Positions 10,675-22,597 of a DNA stretch of 64,000 bases are shown here, one piece after another; position 1 is the first letter of the stretch; the number at the start of each line of letters is the position of its first letter. The stretch comes from Ovis canadensis (Eukaryota > Chordata > Mammalia > Artiodactyla > Bovidae): contig NC_091255.1 of NCBI RefSeq assembly GCF_042477335.2, positions 38,170,501-38,234,500 on the forward strand. The letters run 5' to 3'. The position numbers and the translations under genes are program-made. The notes beneath the pieces are model-generated. The model had not been told where the DNA came from, did no database searches, and saw only the letters and a list, made by a program, of their open reading frames with translations.

Positions 10675-13141
10675 TCAGTTCAGTTCAGTCGCTCAGTTGT
10701 GTCCAACTCTTTGTGACCCCATGAACTGCAGCACACCAGGCCTCCCTGTCCATAACCAACTCCCGGAGTTCACCCAAACTCATGTCCATCAAGTTGGTGA
10801 TGCCATCCAACCATCTCATCCTCTGTCGTCGCCTTCTCCTCGTGCCCTCAATCTTTCCCAGCATCAGGGTCTTTTCAAATGAGTCAACTCTTCGCATCAG
10901 GTGGCCAAAGTATTGGAGTTTCAGCTTCAACATCAGTCCTTCCAATGAATATACCCAGGACTGATCTCCTTTAGGATGGACTGGTTGGATCTCCTGACTC
11001 TCAAGAGTCTTCTCCAACTTCTCAAAAGCATCAATTCTTCAGCACTCAGTTTTCTTCACAGTCCAACTCTCACATCCATACATGACCACAGGAAAAACTA
11101 TAGCCTTGACTAGACAGACCTTTGTTGGCAAAATAATGTCTCTGCTTTTTAATATGCTGTCTAGGTTGGTCATAACTTTCCTTCCAAGGAGCAAGCTTCT
11201 TTTAATTTCATGGCTGCAATCACCATCTGCAGTGGTTTTTGAGCCCAGAAAAATAAAGTCTGACACTGTTTCCACTGTTTCCCCATCTATTTCCCATGGA
11301 GTGATGGGACCAGATGCCATTATCTTACTTTTCTGAATGTTAAGCTTTAAGCCAACTTTTTCACTCTCCAGTTTCACTTTCATCAAGAGGCTCTTTAGTT
11401 CTTCACTTTCTGCCGTAAGGGTCGTGTCATCTGCATATCTGAGGTTATTGATATTTCTCCCGGCAATCTTGATTCCAGCGTGTGCTTCTTCCAGCCCAGT
11501 GTTTCTCATGATGTACTCTGCATATAAGTTAGATAAGCAGGGTGACAATATACAGCCTTGACGCACTCCTTTTCCTATTTGGAACCAGTCTGTTGTTCCA
11601 TGTCCAGTTCTAACTGTTGCTTCCTGACCTGCATACAGGTTTCTCAAGAGGCAGGTCAGGTGGTCTGGTATTCCCATCCCTTTCAGAATTTTCCACAGTT
11701 TATTGTGATCCACACAGTCAAAGGCTTTGGCATAGTCAATAAAGCAGAATAGATGTTTTTCTGGAACTCTCTTGCTTTTTCCATGATCCAGCGGATGTTG
11801 GCAATTTGATCTCTTGTTCCTCTGCTTTTTCTAAAACCAGCTTGAACATCTGGAAGTTCACGTATTGCTGAAGCCTGACTTGGAGAATTTCAAGCATTAC
11901 TTTACTAGCATGTGAGATGAGTGCAATTGTGTGGTAGTTTGAGCATTCTTTGGCATTGCCTTTCTTTGGCATTGCCTTTCTTTGGCATTGGAATGAAAAC
12001 TGACCTTTTCCAGTCCTGCGGCCACTGCTGAGTTTTCCAAATTTGCTGGCATATTGAGTGCAGCACTTTCACAGCGTCATCTTTCAGGATTTGAAATAGC
12101 TCAACTGATATTCCATCACCTCCACTAGGTTTGTTCATAGTGATGCTTCCTAAGGCCCACTTGACTTCACATTCCAGGATATCTGGCTCTAGGTGAGTGA
12201 TCACACCATCGTGATTACCTGGGTTGTGAAGATCTTTTTTGTATAGTTCTTCTGTGTATTCTTGCCACCTCTTCTTAATATCTTCTACTTCTGTTAGGTC
12301 CCTACCATTTCTGTCCTTTATTGTGTCCATCTTTGCATGAAATGTTCCCTTGATATCTCTAATTTTCTTGAAGAGATCTTGTTGTCCTCTATTTCTTTGC
12401 ATTGATCACTGAGGAAGGCTTTCTTATCTCTCCTTGCTGTTCTCTGGAACTCTGCATTCAAATGGGTATATCTTTTCTTTTCTCCTTTGATTTTCACTTT
12501 TCTTCTTTTCACAGCTCTTTGTAAGGCCTCCTCAGACAGCCATTTTGCTTTTTTTGCATTTCTTTTTCTTGGGGATGGTCTTGATCCCTATCTCCTGTAC
12601 AATGTCACGAACCTCCATCCATAGTTCATCAGGCACTCTGTCTATCAGATCTAGTCCCTTAAATGTATTTCTCACTTCCTCTGTATAATCATAAGGGATT
12701 TGATTTAGGTCATACCTGAATGGTCTAGTGGTTTTCTCCACTTTCTTCAATTTCAGTCAGAATTTGGCAATAAGGAGTTCATGATCTGAGCCACAGTCAG
12801 CTCCTGGTCTTGTTTTTGCTGACTGTATAGAGCTTCTCCATCTTTGGCTGCAAAGAATATACTCAATCTGATTTCAGTGTCGACCGTCTGGGATGTCCAT
12901 GTGTAGAGTCTTCTCTTGCATTGTTGGAAGAGGGTGTTTGCTATGACCAGTGCGTTCTTTTGGCAGAACTCTATTAGCCTTTGCCCTGCTTCATTCTGTA
13001 TTCCAATGCCAAATTTTCCTGTTACTCCAGGTGTTTCTGACTTCGTGCTTTTGCATTCCAGTCCCCTATAATGAAAAGACATCTCTTTTGGGTGTTAGTT
13101 CTAGAAGGTCTTGTAGGTCTTCATAGAACTGTTCAACTTCA
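10675..13141 (-). mobile_element. BovB LINE, 2.47 kb, 5'-truncated, antisense
   Basis: The reverse strand runs from the endonuclease C-terminal part (GLECKSTKSETPGVTGKFG near 13060) through the RT core (LRYADDTTLTAES near 11430) to the 3' tail at 10675. A 224-codon stretch at 11039-11713 stays open, but frameshifts separate it from the upstream parts. A short internal duplication, 'ttctttggcattgcct', occurs near 11945-11985. No target duplication is clear. Confidence 0.95.
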
Positions 13142-13924
13142 CAACTTGATAAATTTGAGATAGTTTGATATAGACCATGCCTTTTCTCACATTCTAAAAT
13201 CCCTTTTTAGTTCTGCCTTCTCTTATTGCAGTACCCAGGACATCCCATAATAAGCAGCAGCATCTATATCAAAAGAGGCAGAAGAAACGGCTGGCTCTCA
13301 ACACTGCCCCATTTCACAGATGCTTGTCCTCAGGGCTTATGAGGTGCTGCCTAGCTGTAATCCGCAGCATCCTTCCACCAGCTCCCATGAGACAATTCTC
13401 AGTTGGATTTAATGATCTCCACATATTGACACCAATGTATCATCTCCTAAAGGCCCAGAATTAGCAGACAAGATGAATCCTGAGTGATACAAATCCTACC
13501 TATCAAACAGGCTAAAGGTGAAGTCTAACTCTGTCTGGACTGTCGGGACATTGTAAAAAGGAATGTGAGTCATATCACCTGACCCCCTCCTACGCATACA
13601 GAGATACAGGGTCTTAGGAGTCTACGAAAACACTTTCTGGGAGAGGAAGCAAAAAGGAATAACTCGAAACCACCTGGAATTCTACCTCCCAGCAAACATT
13701 AGCACTGGTGTTGTGTATACATTTGCTCTCACGTGATCCATTATATATTGACATGCATGATTTTGCTGTGGACGATCTTTGTTCAGTGTACTTGTGGACA
13801 TTTTTGCATCTCATTAGATATATAATATATAATATAGTGGTAGCTACCCTTGATTGCTGCTTATTATTAGCTGAGGTCTGTGCATTTGACATGTATTATC
13901 TCCGTTTTCATAATAGTGATTGTA
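13142..13924. other. No gene recognised
   Basis: AT-moderate sequence with no family resemblance in any frame; nothing else seen. Confidence 0.5.
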
Positions 13925-14060
13925 AGTTAGGCATCATTATTGTTTTTAATTTACAGATGAGGAAACCAAAGCACAGAGGGATCAAGCATCTTGCTCAAGG
14001 TCACAAGACTAGTTTAGTGGCAGAACAGGCACTATAACCAGATCTGTTTGATTCCGAAAT
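13925..14060 (-). mobile_element. MIR SINE
   Basis: 'tttacagatgaggaaaccaa' and 'agcatcttgctcaaggtcac' read as antisense MIR core and flank. Confidence 0.8.
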
Positions 14061-14459
14061 TCATGTCATTTCTGCCAGTATGCTATTCTACAACAATCTT
14101 ATGCAAACTTCTTTAGCCCTGGAATGCATTCTTTAAAGGACTTCTTCTGTAAGCCTAATATGTAAACCAAAATGAAGTGGACTATACTGAATAGGAGTGG
14201 GAGACTCTCAGTCTTACCTGTTCCTGTCCCCTTGCCCCTCCCTGGCTGATAGTTCCCCCCCATACAACCCCCACCAACCAGAGGCAACTGCTGAAGCAGC
14301 CCAAGGAACCCCTTGGAATTGGGAAAGACCAGTTTGGAAAACACAGTCTGCATATTCTTTTAACAGACTTCACGGGATTCACTTTTATGGATATAGCATC
14401 ACTGATGCAACCAGCTGCCTCCTGCTGTGGAAAGCAATCTCGATGATGCATTTTATACA

Positions 14460-14880
14460 CAATCATGATTTTTTTTTTCTGGATGTATTTCTGAAAGTGA
14501 AATGTTTGGGTCAAAAATATGTCAATTTTGATACCAAAACTCCCTTGGGAAGATAAAACCACATAAATTAATTCCCATATGCAAAACCAGGTTCTGCACA
14601 TTCTCCCCACAACTAGATGTTACTGCTTAAAGCCAATTTCTGTCAATTGTATATGCAAAAGTATATTGCAGTTGTTTTAATTTACATTTTTTGAGTTACT
14701 GAAAATATCAGACATTTTAAAGTTTGTTGACTAACTTACTTTCCTTCTTTTGTGCATATCCAGCTCATATTCTTTGCCTTTTATTTTTCCTCTACTGAGG
14801 CATTGGTCTTTTATTTTCTATTTATAACATCTATTTTTAATGTAGGAATATATTAATCCTTCATAAGTCACATAGACTAT
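14460..14880 (-). mobile_element. Ancient L1 ORF2 remnant
   Basis: 'tgaaatgtttgggtcaaaaa' and 'gttgttttaatttacatttt' match the antisense order of old L1M-type ORF2. It is AT-rich and highly diverged. Confidence 0.5.
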
Positions 14881-15219
14881 AGACTGTTAATATATTAATA
14901 TACATACAGAATATGTCACATTGAATTTTACCTTTTATTTATGCTGTTTTTTTTTTACTTTAAAAGTGTTACTTTTTAGACCATAGGATCAGATAAACAT
15001 TCTTCTATATGTTTTAATTCTTTGATTTTTAAAAAATCTGAATTCTTTAGTCTGTTTGAAATTTAATTTGTTACATTATATAAAGAAGTGAACTAACTTC
15101 CTTCTATAACTAACTCACTGCATTTAATTGTCTTATTGCAATGACTAGGACTTACTAGACTTCTACTATATAAATTGCATTGCATTATATATATTGTAGC
15201 TGCAGAGTTATGACTTGGT
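14881..15219. other. AT-rich sequence, nothing recognised
   Basis: Long T and A runs with no clear repeat family or gene; it may be continued L1 decay. Confidence 0.4.
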
Positions 15220-15221
15220 GT

Positions 15222-15452
15222 GGTGGTTCTCAACCTTGAGCAATGTTACCTACTCAAGGGACGCTTGGCAACGTGTAGAGACATTTTTGACTGTTACAAC
15301 TTGTGGTGGGGAGGAAAGTGTGTGCCACTGGCATCTAATAACTGGTAACCAGGGATGCTGTCAAGCATACTACAGCGCAGAGGACATTCCCCCACAGCAA
15401 AAAATTTACTAGCCCAAAAATCTCAATAGTGCTGAGGCTGGAAAACGTCATG
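15222..15452 (+). mobile_element. MER20 hAT-Charlie MITE
   Basis: It runs from 'tggttctcaaccttgagcaa' through 'gagacatttttgactgttac' and 'ccagggatgctgtcaagcat' to 'tcaatagtgctgaggctgg', matching MER20 end to end at its usual length of about 220 bp. Confidence 0.88.
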
Positions 15453-15849
15453 TTAAATAACAGCAGAATTAGCAAATCCCTTTCGCTTTTTGCACTTACT
15501 CCATTGCAAAGCAGAGTGTTACTTGTTAGCGACAACCTGCCTTACGGTCTCTGATGATCCCTCTGGAATGCCTCTGTAGATTTACTCTCTCCCTACAGAA
15601 GAGTGATGCAGACGGTGCTATGAAGGATGTAGATGCCTCAGTCAACACTGAGAAAAGGAGAAAAAAAGCAGTGTAGCCACGAGTAACACATCGGCAGTGT
15701 GTAGTGTTGCTTTTCCTGTCTTGAGACCTCTGTGTACCCCCGACAAGGAGGAATAAGAGCCTCTTCAACTACCCTCCGGTTGGTTCTCTCGATCGCAACC
15801 TCCATCAGTTAAAGATGCATTCTTCACCTTTGTGTAGGTGTTCTTCATG

Positions 15850-16012
15850 AAGACCTGGATTCGAAACCCCAACCCCTCACTTGCTGGCTGTGGGTGTGAG
15901 ACCCTGGGCAAGGTCCTTTCTTCACTAAGCCTCTGAGACTGTTTTCACAAAGCATAACCTGGGATGCCATGAAGTGCGCTTTCAACTTGATAAGTAGATG
16001 CCTGGCTCAGTA
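15850..16012 (+). mobile_element. MIR SINE
   Basis: 'cctggattcgaaacccc', 'gagaccctgggcaaggtcc' and 'agcctctgagactgttttc' follow the MIR sense order. Confidence 0.75.
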
Positions 16013-16037
16013 TCTAGAATATGTGTATGTATGTATT

Positions 16038-16239
16038 TAGTCCTTAAGTCATATCAGACTCTTGTGACCCCACAGACTGTAGGCATGCCAGGCTCCTCTG
16101 TCCATGGGACTTCCCAGGCAAGAATACTGGAGTGGGCTGCCATTTCCTTCTCCAGGGGATCTTCCTGACGCAGGTACCAAACCCACATCTCCTGCATTGG
16201 CAGGAGGATTCTTTACCATTGAGCCTCCAGGGAAGCCCC
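16038..16239 (-). mobile_element. Bov-tA SINE
   Basis: A full-length antisense Bov-tA ending 'gagcctccagggaagcccc'. Confidence 0.92.
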
Positions 16240-16459
16240 ATCTGGAATATAGTGAATGCCTATTATACCTCCCCATGGAGTCCCAGCCATGGGCAACTAA
16301 TGCTGCTGATCTCTTCATGCTTGGTTCCGAGAAAGGCAAGAAAAGCAACCTGTAGGCTGGTGCCCTGGCACAGCCCCTGGGAGCCCAGAAGCCAAGAGGG
16401 ACAAGTTATAAGCACTAGCACAGTGTTATTTTATACATCTTTGCTGTAAACTAGGAGAT

Positions 16460-17210
16460 ATGTCATTTCATTATTACCCCTTTCCAGATAAGGAAACCGA
16501 GACACACAGAGGTTAGTACCCTGGCTATGGTCACTGAGTCCTTAGATGGGGAAACAATGGAAACAGTTACAGACTTTATTTTCTTGGGCTCCAAAATCAC
16601 TGCAGATAGTGACTGCAGCCATGAAAATAAAAGACACCTGCTTCTTGGAAGAAAAGCTATGACCAACCTAGACAGCATATTAAAAAGCAGAGCCATTACT
16701 TTGCCAACAAAGGTCCGTCTAGTCAGAGCTATGGTTTTTCCAGTAGTCATACATGGATGTGAGAGTTGGGCTATAAAGAAAGCTGAGTGCTGATAAATTG
16801 CTGCTTTTGAGCTGTGGTGTTGGAGAAGATTCTTGAGAGTCCTTTGGACTGCAAGGAGATCCAACCAGTCCTTCCTAAAGGAAATCAGTCCTGAATATTC
16901 ATTGGAAGGACTGATGCTGAAGCTGCAACTCCAATACTTTGGCCACCTGATGCACAGAACTGACTCACTGGAAAAGACCCTGATGCTGGGAAAAATTGAA
17001 GGCAGGAGGAGAAGGGGATGACAGAGAATGAGATGGCTGGATGGCATCACCGACTTGATAGACATGAGTTTGAGCAAGCGCTGGGAGTTGGTGATGGACA
17101 GGGAGGCCTGGCATGCTGCAGTCCATGGGGTTGGAGAGTCGGACACCAATGAGCAAATGAACTGAACTGAAGGTCACTGAGCTAGTGAATGGTGGAGTTG
17201 GGTTTTTATA
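16460..17210 (-). mobile_element. MIR SINE split by a BovB insertion
   Basis: 'ccagataaggaaaccgagac' (16460-16538) continues after the BovB at 17172-17210 with 'ctagtgaatggtggagttgg' as a single antisense MIR. Confidence 0.75.
16539..17171 (+). mobile_element. BovB LINE, 633 bp, 5'-truncated
   Basis: Sense BovB C-terminal ORF region (ETMETVTDFIFLGSKITADSDCS near 16555-16615) plus the 3' end with the 'gaactgaactgaa' tail. The exact 10-bp target duplication GGTCACTGAG occurs at 16529-16538 and 17172-17181. Internal stops are present. Confidence 0.96.
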
Positions 17211-17221
17211 GCTTGCCCATA

Positions 17222-17408
17222 ATCAGTGGTAAAGAATCTGCCTGCCAATGCAGGAGATGCAGGCTCGATCCCTGGGTTAGGAAGATCCCCTGGAGAAGGG
17301 AATGGCAACCCACTCTAGTATTCTTGCCTAGGAAATTCCATTGACAGAGGAGCCTGGTGGGCTACAATCCTTGGGGTTGCAAAAGAGTCGGACACAACTT
17401 AGTGACTA
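17222..17408 (+). mobile_element. Bov-tA SINE, head truncated
   Basis: It starts within the head at 'cagtggtaaagaatctgcct' and runs to 'gagtcggacacaacttagtg'. Confidence 0.88.
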
Positions 17409-17410
17409 GA

Positions 17411-18680
17411 TAAGACCACATAATCACTTAGTCACGCTGCCTTCCCACCCCTCGCAGCCCCCACCCCACAGCTGCTCGGCTGAAGGACCCCAGTCCAGCT
17501 ACCCCACCTCCAGGGTTCTTCCCGTGACTCCTCTGGAGCCCCGAGCTTTTAACCTGAGACCTGGGGGCAGTGCTGAGTATGGGGTGGCTGCTAAGAAGAA
17601 GGGGGTGACATTTCATCTGAAATCCTTGCTCAGAGCAGCTTCCCAGGCTGCCACCAGTTGACAGAAAGAGTCCTCTGCTCAAATGCTGTCCCCAGAGGGC
17701 CTGACGCTTCCCGGCACCCCGGAATGTCCCCAGGGAGCTCTGATGGCGGCCTGCCGGGCTTCGCAGTCTCGGAAAATGTTCTTAAACGCTCCATGCCTCA
17801 GCTGGCGTCTGGGAGGAGATTCAATTACATGGTAATGAGCTTGAATCCTGCAGAGCCTGCCTCTTAATCACCAGCTGCAAAATGCAACCATCTAAGACAC
17901 AGGCAGGACACCCTGGCCATGACCTCACTAACCTAATCCTGTTAGCTTCCTCCGCTCCCCTTGGCTCAGCTGCAGGACTGCCAGGGTGACCTTCCAGGAC
18001 AGAGGTTTCCTTGTCCAGGGATGCTGCGTCTGGGCAGGCCATGCGTTGGGCATGGTGTAGGCCCAGCCATGGCAGGGATGAGTGAGACAAGAGCTCTCCT
18101 GGCTGAACCTAGAGAAGGCCAGGGAGAAAGCTACATGCCCAGGTGGTACCAGCCTCCTTTTTCTGCAGGAATCCCATTGTAAGGTGCTGTCTTCTAGCCC
18201 TGGGTAGGGAAGTAGAGGCTGAGTTTGAATGCACAGCTACCCCAGTCCCAACATCACTGGCTTCAACACAGGTGTGCAAAATGCCAGACAGGTGAGGGAG
18301 ATGGGAGGTTTCCAACTGTAGACTTGACTCTTACCCAGTCTCCACCAAGCACAGAAAATGCTGTGTGACTTACCAGGTGACACTTGAAGTTCAAGAAATC
18401 CAGTTGTTCCAGCTTTCTGTATGGACGCCTCTGGGGCAACCTCTTCCTTTGTGCCGTGAATGTCTTGACCCGAGACGTTTCTGGATGCCGTAGTTCTCTG
18501 AGCAGAGAGAGCAGGAAGTGGGCTGGGGTCTGGCAGGTTTCCTGAGTTCTGATTTCGGCAATGATTTCAGTAAATGCAGAGGAGTTCCATAATCCTGGAG
18601 GGGGTGTAGAAAGCTGGGAATCTCCTGTTTAGGTTTGGGTATGAGTTAGTTGGAAAACAGGGCAGGTACTAATGTGTCCC
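17411..18680. other. No gene recognised
   Basis: GC-moderate, low-repeat sequence. Frames up to about 90 codons show no family resemblance. Confidence 0.5.
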
Positions 18681-18681
18681 T

Positions 18682-18783
18682 TTGTTGTTCAATCGCCAAG
18701 TCACGTCTGACTCTTTGCAGCCCCGTGGATGGCAGCACACTAGGCTTCCTTGTCCTTCATGATCTCTTGGAGTTTGCCCAAGA
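18682..18783 (-). mobile_element. BovB/BovA 3'-end fragment
   Basis: 'cgtctgactctttgcagcccc' and 'gatctcttggagtttgcccaa' are the antisense BovB tail region; about 100 bp. Confidence 0.75.
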
Positions 18784-19035
18784 ATACATCCCTTATATTG
18801 TGTCAAGTAGTCATACGTGTGTGTCCATGCCTGTGTGTGTCTGGGCGTGTGTCTCTCTGCATCCCTGAGTGTGTGTCTATCTGCAAGTAGCTGTATGGGC
18901 TGAGGAGAAGGGCCTCAGAGGGCCGACTCTGGCCTCTGTGATGTTCAGAAGTCTTTGGTGTGTGTGGTGTTCTAGTGGCCATAAACTCTCTGAGACTGAA
19001 GCCTGATGGCTTTCTCTCCTGCCGTGTCATTCCTG

Positions 19036-19200
19036 TAACACTGTGGTTCCCAATCCCAGCTACACATTACCTCACCTCACCTGGGGAGCTGTATAAAATA
19101 CCGATTCCCTGGGTATCACCCCACACTGGTTAAATCAGAATTTCCGGACTCAGGATCTAGGCCCCGCTGTGTGCCGGAAACTCCGCAGGTCACTTCAGTT
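19036..19200 (+). mobile_element. MER5-type hAT MITE
   Basis: 'ctgtggttcccaatcccagc', 'acctggggagctgtataaaa' and 'taaatcagaatttccgg' match the MER5 family layout. Confidence 0.6.
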
Positions 19201-19627
19201 GCAGCCAGGCCTGGGCTCCCCTGCTAGGAAAGCAGGGGAGCTGTGTGTCAGGAGGCTTCAGTGAGACAGGGGGACACAGCTTTGAACTTGGAGCCGGGAC
19301 GGGGGTGGGGATGCCTTTCAGAGCTGGTTCCCTCGTGAAAACATCTAGGCTATTTTGTCTTTCTGGTCCTTAGTTTTTCCATCTTGGTAAGACAGGGATC
19401 ATTACAGCTTCCTGCCTGCCTCCTCTCTGTGGTTTGAGGTCATTTATGTGAACGGGCTTTGAGATTCTGAAAGGTCACCCAAATGCCAGGAAGCATTATT
19501 AGCATTATTTGTGTTCGCCCTTTGTAGAGACTGGAGAGTGAGGCCAGAGGTGGGTGGGCAATTACAGCGCGATGGTAGTGAAAGAGAAGCTGTGGGCATG
19601 CACCCTGCTTGCTCTGTGATTTAGCTT

Positions 19628-19827
19628 TGCTGTTGTTTAGCCGCTAAGTCGTGTCTGACTCTTTTGCAGCCCCATGGACTGTAGCCCACAAGGTTCCTCT
19701 GTCCTCGGGATTTCCCAGGCAAGAATACTGGAGTGGGTTGCCATTTTCTTCTCCAGGGGATCTTCCTAAGCCAAGGATTGTATCCGAGACTTTTGCACTG
19801 ACAGGCGGATGCTTCACCATTGAGCCT
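19628..19827 (-). mobile_element. Bov-tA SINE, missing its last 12 head bases
   Basis: Antisense Bov-tA reading to 'gcttcaccattgagcc'. The expected 'accagggaagcc' end is absent here but appears at 20091-20100, beyond the inserted unit. Confidence 0.88.
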
Positions 19828-19855
19828 TGGATTTGGCGACTTGCAAGGCTTCCCT
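19828..19855 (+). repeat. Left arm of a 28-bp perfect inverted repeat
   Basis: The exact reverse complement lies at 20091-20118. The arm holds 20 bp of non-SINE sequence plus the first 8 bp of a Bov-tA head. Confidence 0.95.
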
Positions 19856-20057
19856 GGTGTCTCAGATGGTAAAGAATCTGCCTGCAATGCAGGAGACTTA
19901 GGTTTGATCCCTGGGTCAGGAAGATGCCCTGGAGAAGGGAATGACAATCCACTCCAGTATTCTTGCCTGGAGAATTCCATGGACAGAGGACTTTGGCAGG
20001 CTACAGTTCATGGGAGGGGCAGGCCATGTCTCAAAGAGTCGGACACAACTGACCTGC

Positions 20058-20060
<3 letters not shown>
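19848..20060 (+). mobile_element. Bov-tA SINE
   Basis: Sense Bov-tA from 'gcttccctggtgtctcagat' to 'gtcggacacaactgacctgc', followed directly by (CA)15. An extra 'ggggcaggccatgtc' interrupts the tail. Confidence 0.9.

Positions 20061-20090
<30 letters not shown>
20061..20090. repeat. (CA)15 microsatellite
   Basis: Thirty uninterrupted bases of CA form the tail of the preceding SINE. Confidence 0.97.
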
Positions 20091-20091
<1 letters not shown>

Positions 20092-20118
20092 GGGAAGCCT
20101 TGCAAGTCGCCAAATCCA
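20091..20118 (-). repeat. Right arm of the 28-bp perfect inverted repeat
   Basis: Exact reverse complement of 19828-19855. The arms are separated by 235 bp. Confidence 0.95.
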
Positions 20119-20985
20119 GTCAACACCTGTGCTTGTAATTCCAGGAGCTGACACTAGGTGGTGCGTGATCCTTGATGTGAAGGGGGAGGGTGTCATTTGG
20201 GGCTGGGTTTTGCCCCCTTGGATTACGATACATTTACTGACATAATCATACCAGGAGAAGGGCTTGAATGCCCTTCTCACACTGTCATTGCACAATCAGG
20301 TGGTGGTCTTCAGTCTGCCCAGAGGTGTCTTCTTCATTTCCTCCTCTCCTGAAACTTCTGGCAGCTGCAACACTGGCCCTCATTCCAAGGCCCGGAGTTG
20401 GCTCTGCCTGCCCGCCCAGACTTCAGAGCTACATCAAAAAGCTTCGCTTGCTGGCAGCATCCCAGGGAGAGGCCCTCTTGGCTCCTGTGCAGACTTAATT
20501 AGCTCTTGAGCTGCTCCCCTGTCAATCTGGCCTTCTCTGCTCCTCCCTCCCCGCTGGCATTCAAGGGGGGAGAATCTCATTTCTTCTCCCAGGGGCCCGT
20601 TCCTTGCAAGTCGCTTTAGCTTCCTTTCCTCTCTGTGACCAGGAAAGCAGGATGGAGGTATCAAGGCGGTAACTGTAGAAGCTGACTGACACTTCTTCCT
20701 GAAGTTAAGGAACAGCAGCTTTGGAAATAAAGCTCCATCTCTCATTCTCCCTGCTGTCTTTGAGCCTGACCTCTGGGTACCAGTTACTTTGCATAAAATC
20801 ACTCAGTCCTTTCAGACAGCCAACCCAGTGACTTCCATCCAGCTTTCTTATAGGAACCTAGGTTGTTTGGGCTCCCCTCCACTCTCTCTTTAACAGTTTG
20901 AAAACACATCTGAAATCCACACTTGTGGATGTCACACATAGCTCGGCGTGGGTAAAAACACAAAAGTTTTGGAACAACACACTTA
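20119..20985. other. No gene recognised
   Basis: Low-repeat sequence with no supported exon. Confidence 0.5.
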
Positions 20986-21186
20986 AGGCTTCCCTGGTGG
21001 CTCAGACAATAAAGAATTGGGAGACCTGGGTTCAATCCCTGGGTCAGGAAGATCCCCTGGAGAAAGGAATGGCTACCCACTCCAGTACTCTTGACTGGAG
21101 AATCCCGAGGAGCCTGGCTCCAGGAGCCAGAGGAGTCCATGGGGTCACAAAGAGCCGGACACAACTGAGCAACTAACACTTTCGCT
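20986..21186 (+). mobile_element. Bov-tA SINE
   Basis: Sense Bov-tA with a 10-bp deletion in the anticodon-arm region ('ataaagaattgggagacctg'). Confidence 0.9.
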
Positions 21187-21989
21187 TTTCCCTTTCACAA
21201 TGACTGCTTCTGGGGAGGGGACTATGTGTTTGAGCTAGTCTGTGTTCCCTCGTGAAATCTCCCATGACAGGGAGACTTGGGGGTTCTTCAGCTGATTCAG
21301 CACAGTCTTACTTCACTCCATCAGACCCTAAAAAAATAGAAACAGAAGGAAGAGGATGCCCCTTAATCCACAGTCTCACTCCCAGCCCAGGTCCCCTGCC
21401 ACCCTTCTCTTAGGCTTATGGGAGCTTGGAGGCACAGAGTGTGGTTCTTCCAGATGAGAAACTCAGATAGGGACCGAGGTGAGAGGTCACTGGGAAACTG
21501 CTGGGTGCGGTCAAAGTAAATTCCTCACTGGCACCTGTGAGAGGAATAGCCTGGGTGGAGGCAGGGAGCCTGTGCAACCTCTGGACTCCTCGAAACCTTT
21601 CACAACAGTCTTTGCCAGGTTCTCTCCCTGCCCCCAGCTCTTCCCAAGTGCATGCAGCCTCTGTCTTGGTCAAATTCCCAGGGATCTTGCCCAGCTTCCT
21701 GCCAATCCCCTCTTTACATCTGCCTCTCTTCTCTTCTTCCTCAAACCTCCTTCAAAGTCTGTGAGGAATCCTTCCTGTCTCCAAAAAGGCAAGTCTTTTC
21801 ACTGTAGACTGCAATGGCCCATCAGACTGGATCCTTAGTCAAGGAAAGATCCGATCTCTGGACCATAGGTCTTCTCAGAAGGCAGAGATAAGGAGCCAAA
21901 GCAAAAAAGCATTAAAGTTTCATCTTACAGTGATCTGGCCATTGATAAACTGGTGATTGAAACCTCTTCGTGTTTAAATACAAAGTGCC
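21187..21989. other. No gene recognised
   Basis: Nothing beyond short unsupported open frames. Confidence 0.5.
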
Positions 21990-22190
21990 ATTGTTCAGTC
22001 GCTAAGTCATGTCCAACTCTTGGAGACTCCATGGACTGCAGCACATCAGGCCTCCCTATCCCTCACTATCTCTCAGAGTTTGTCCAAGTTCATATCCCAT
22101 TGAGTCAATGATGCCATCCAACCATCTCATCCTCTGCTGCCCTCTTCTCCTTTTGCCTTCAACCTTTCCTAGCATCAGGGTCTTTTCCCA
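21990..22190 (-). mobile_element. BovB 3'-end fragment
   Basis: About 200 bp of antisense BovB tail, from 'ttgttcagtcgctaagtcat' to 'agcatcagggtcttttccc'. Confidence 0.88.
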
Positions 22191-22240
22191 TGTACTTAAC
22201 AGAAGTACTTAATGTATTTAAACAGAAGTATGTATGAATA

Positions 22241-22513
22241 CAGAGAAGGCAATGGCAACCCACTCCAGTACTCTTGCCTGGAAAATCCCATGGACGGAGG
22301 AGCCTGATAGGCTGCAGTCCATGGGGTTGCGAAGAGTTGGACATGACTGAGCGACTTCACTTTCACCTTTCACTTTCATGCACTGGAGAGGGAAATGGCA
22401 ACCCACTCCAGTGTTCTTGCCTGGAGGACCCCAGGGACAGGGGAGCCTGGTGGGCTGCCGTCTATTGGGTCGCACAGAGTCAGACATGACTGAAGTGACT
22501 TAGCAGCAGCACA
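22241..22513 (+). mobile_element. Bov-A2 dimeric SINE
   Basis: Two BovA monomers are joined by 'ttcactttcacctttcac', with the CAG-rich tail 'gacttagcagcagc'. An 8-bp duplication TATGAATA lies at 22233-22240 and 22514-22521. Confidence 0.93.
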
Positions 22514-22535
22514 TATGAATAAAATAGAAGACAGC

Positions 22536-22597
22536 CCAGTGTGCTGAAGTCCATGGGGGTCACCAAGAGTCGGACACAACTTAGTGATGGAACAACC
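22536..22597 (+). mobile_element. BovA SINE tail fragment
   Basis: 'agtgtgctgaagtccatggg' to 'cggacacaacttagtga'; the 5' part is absent. Confidence 0.6.
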
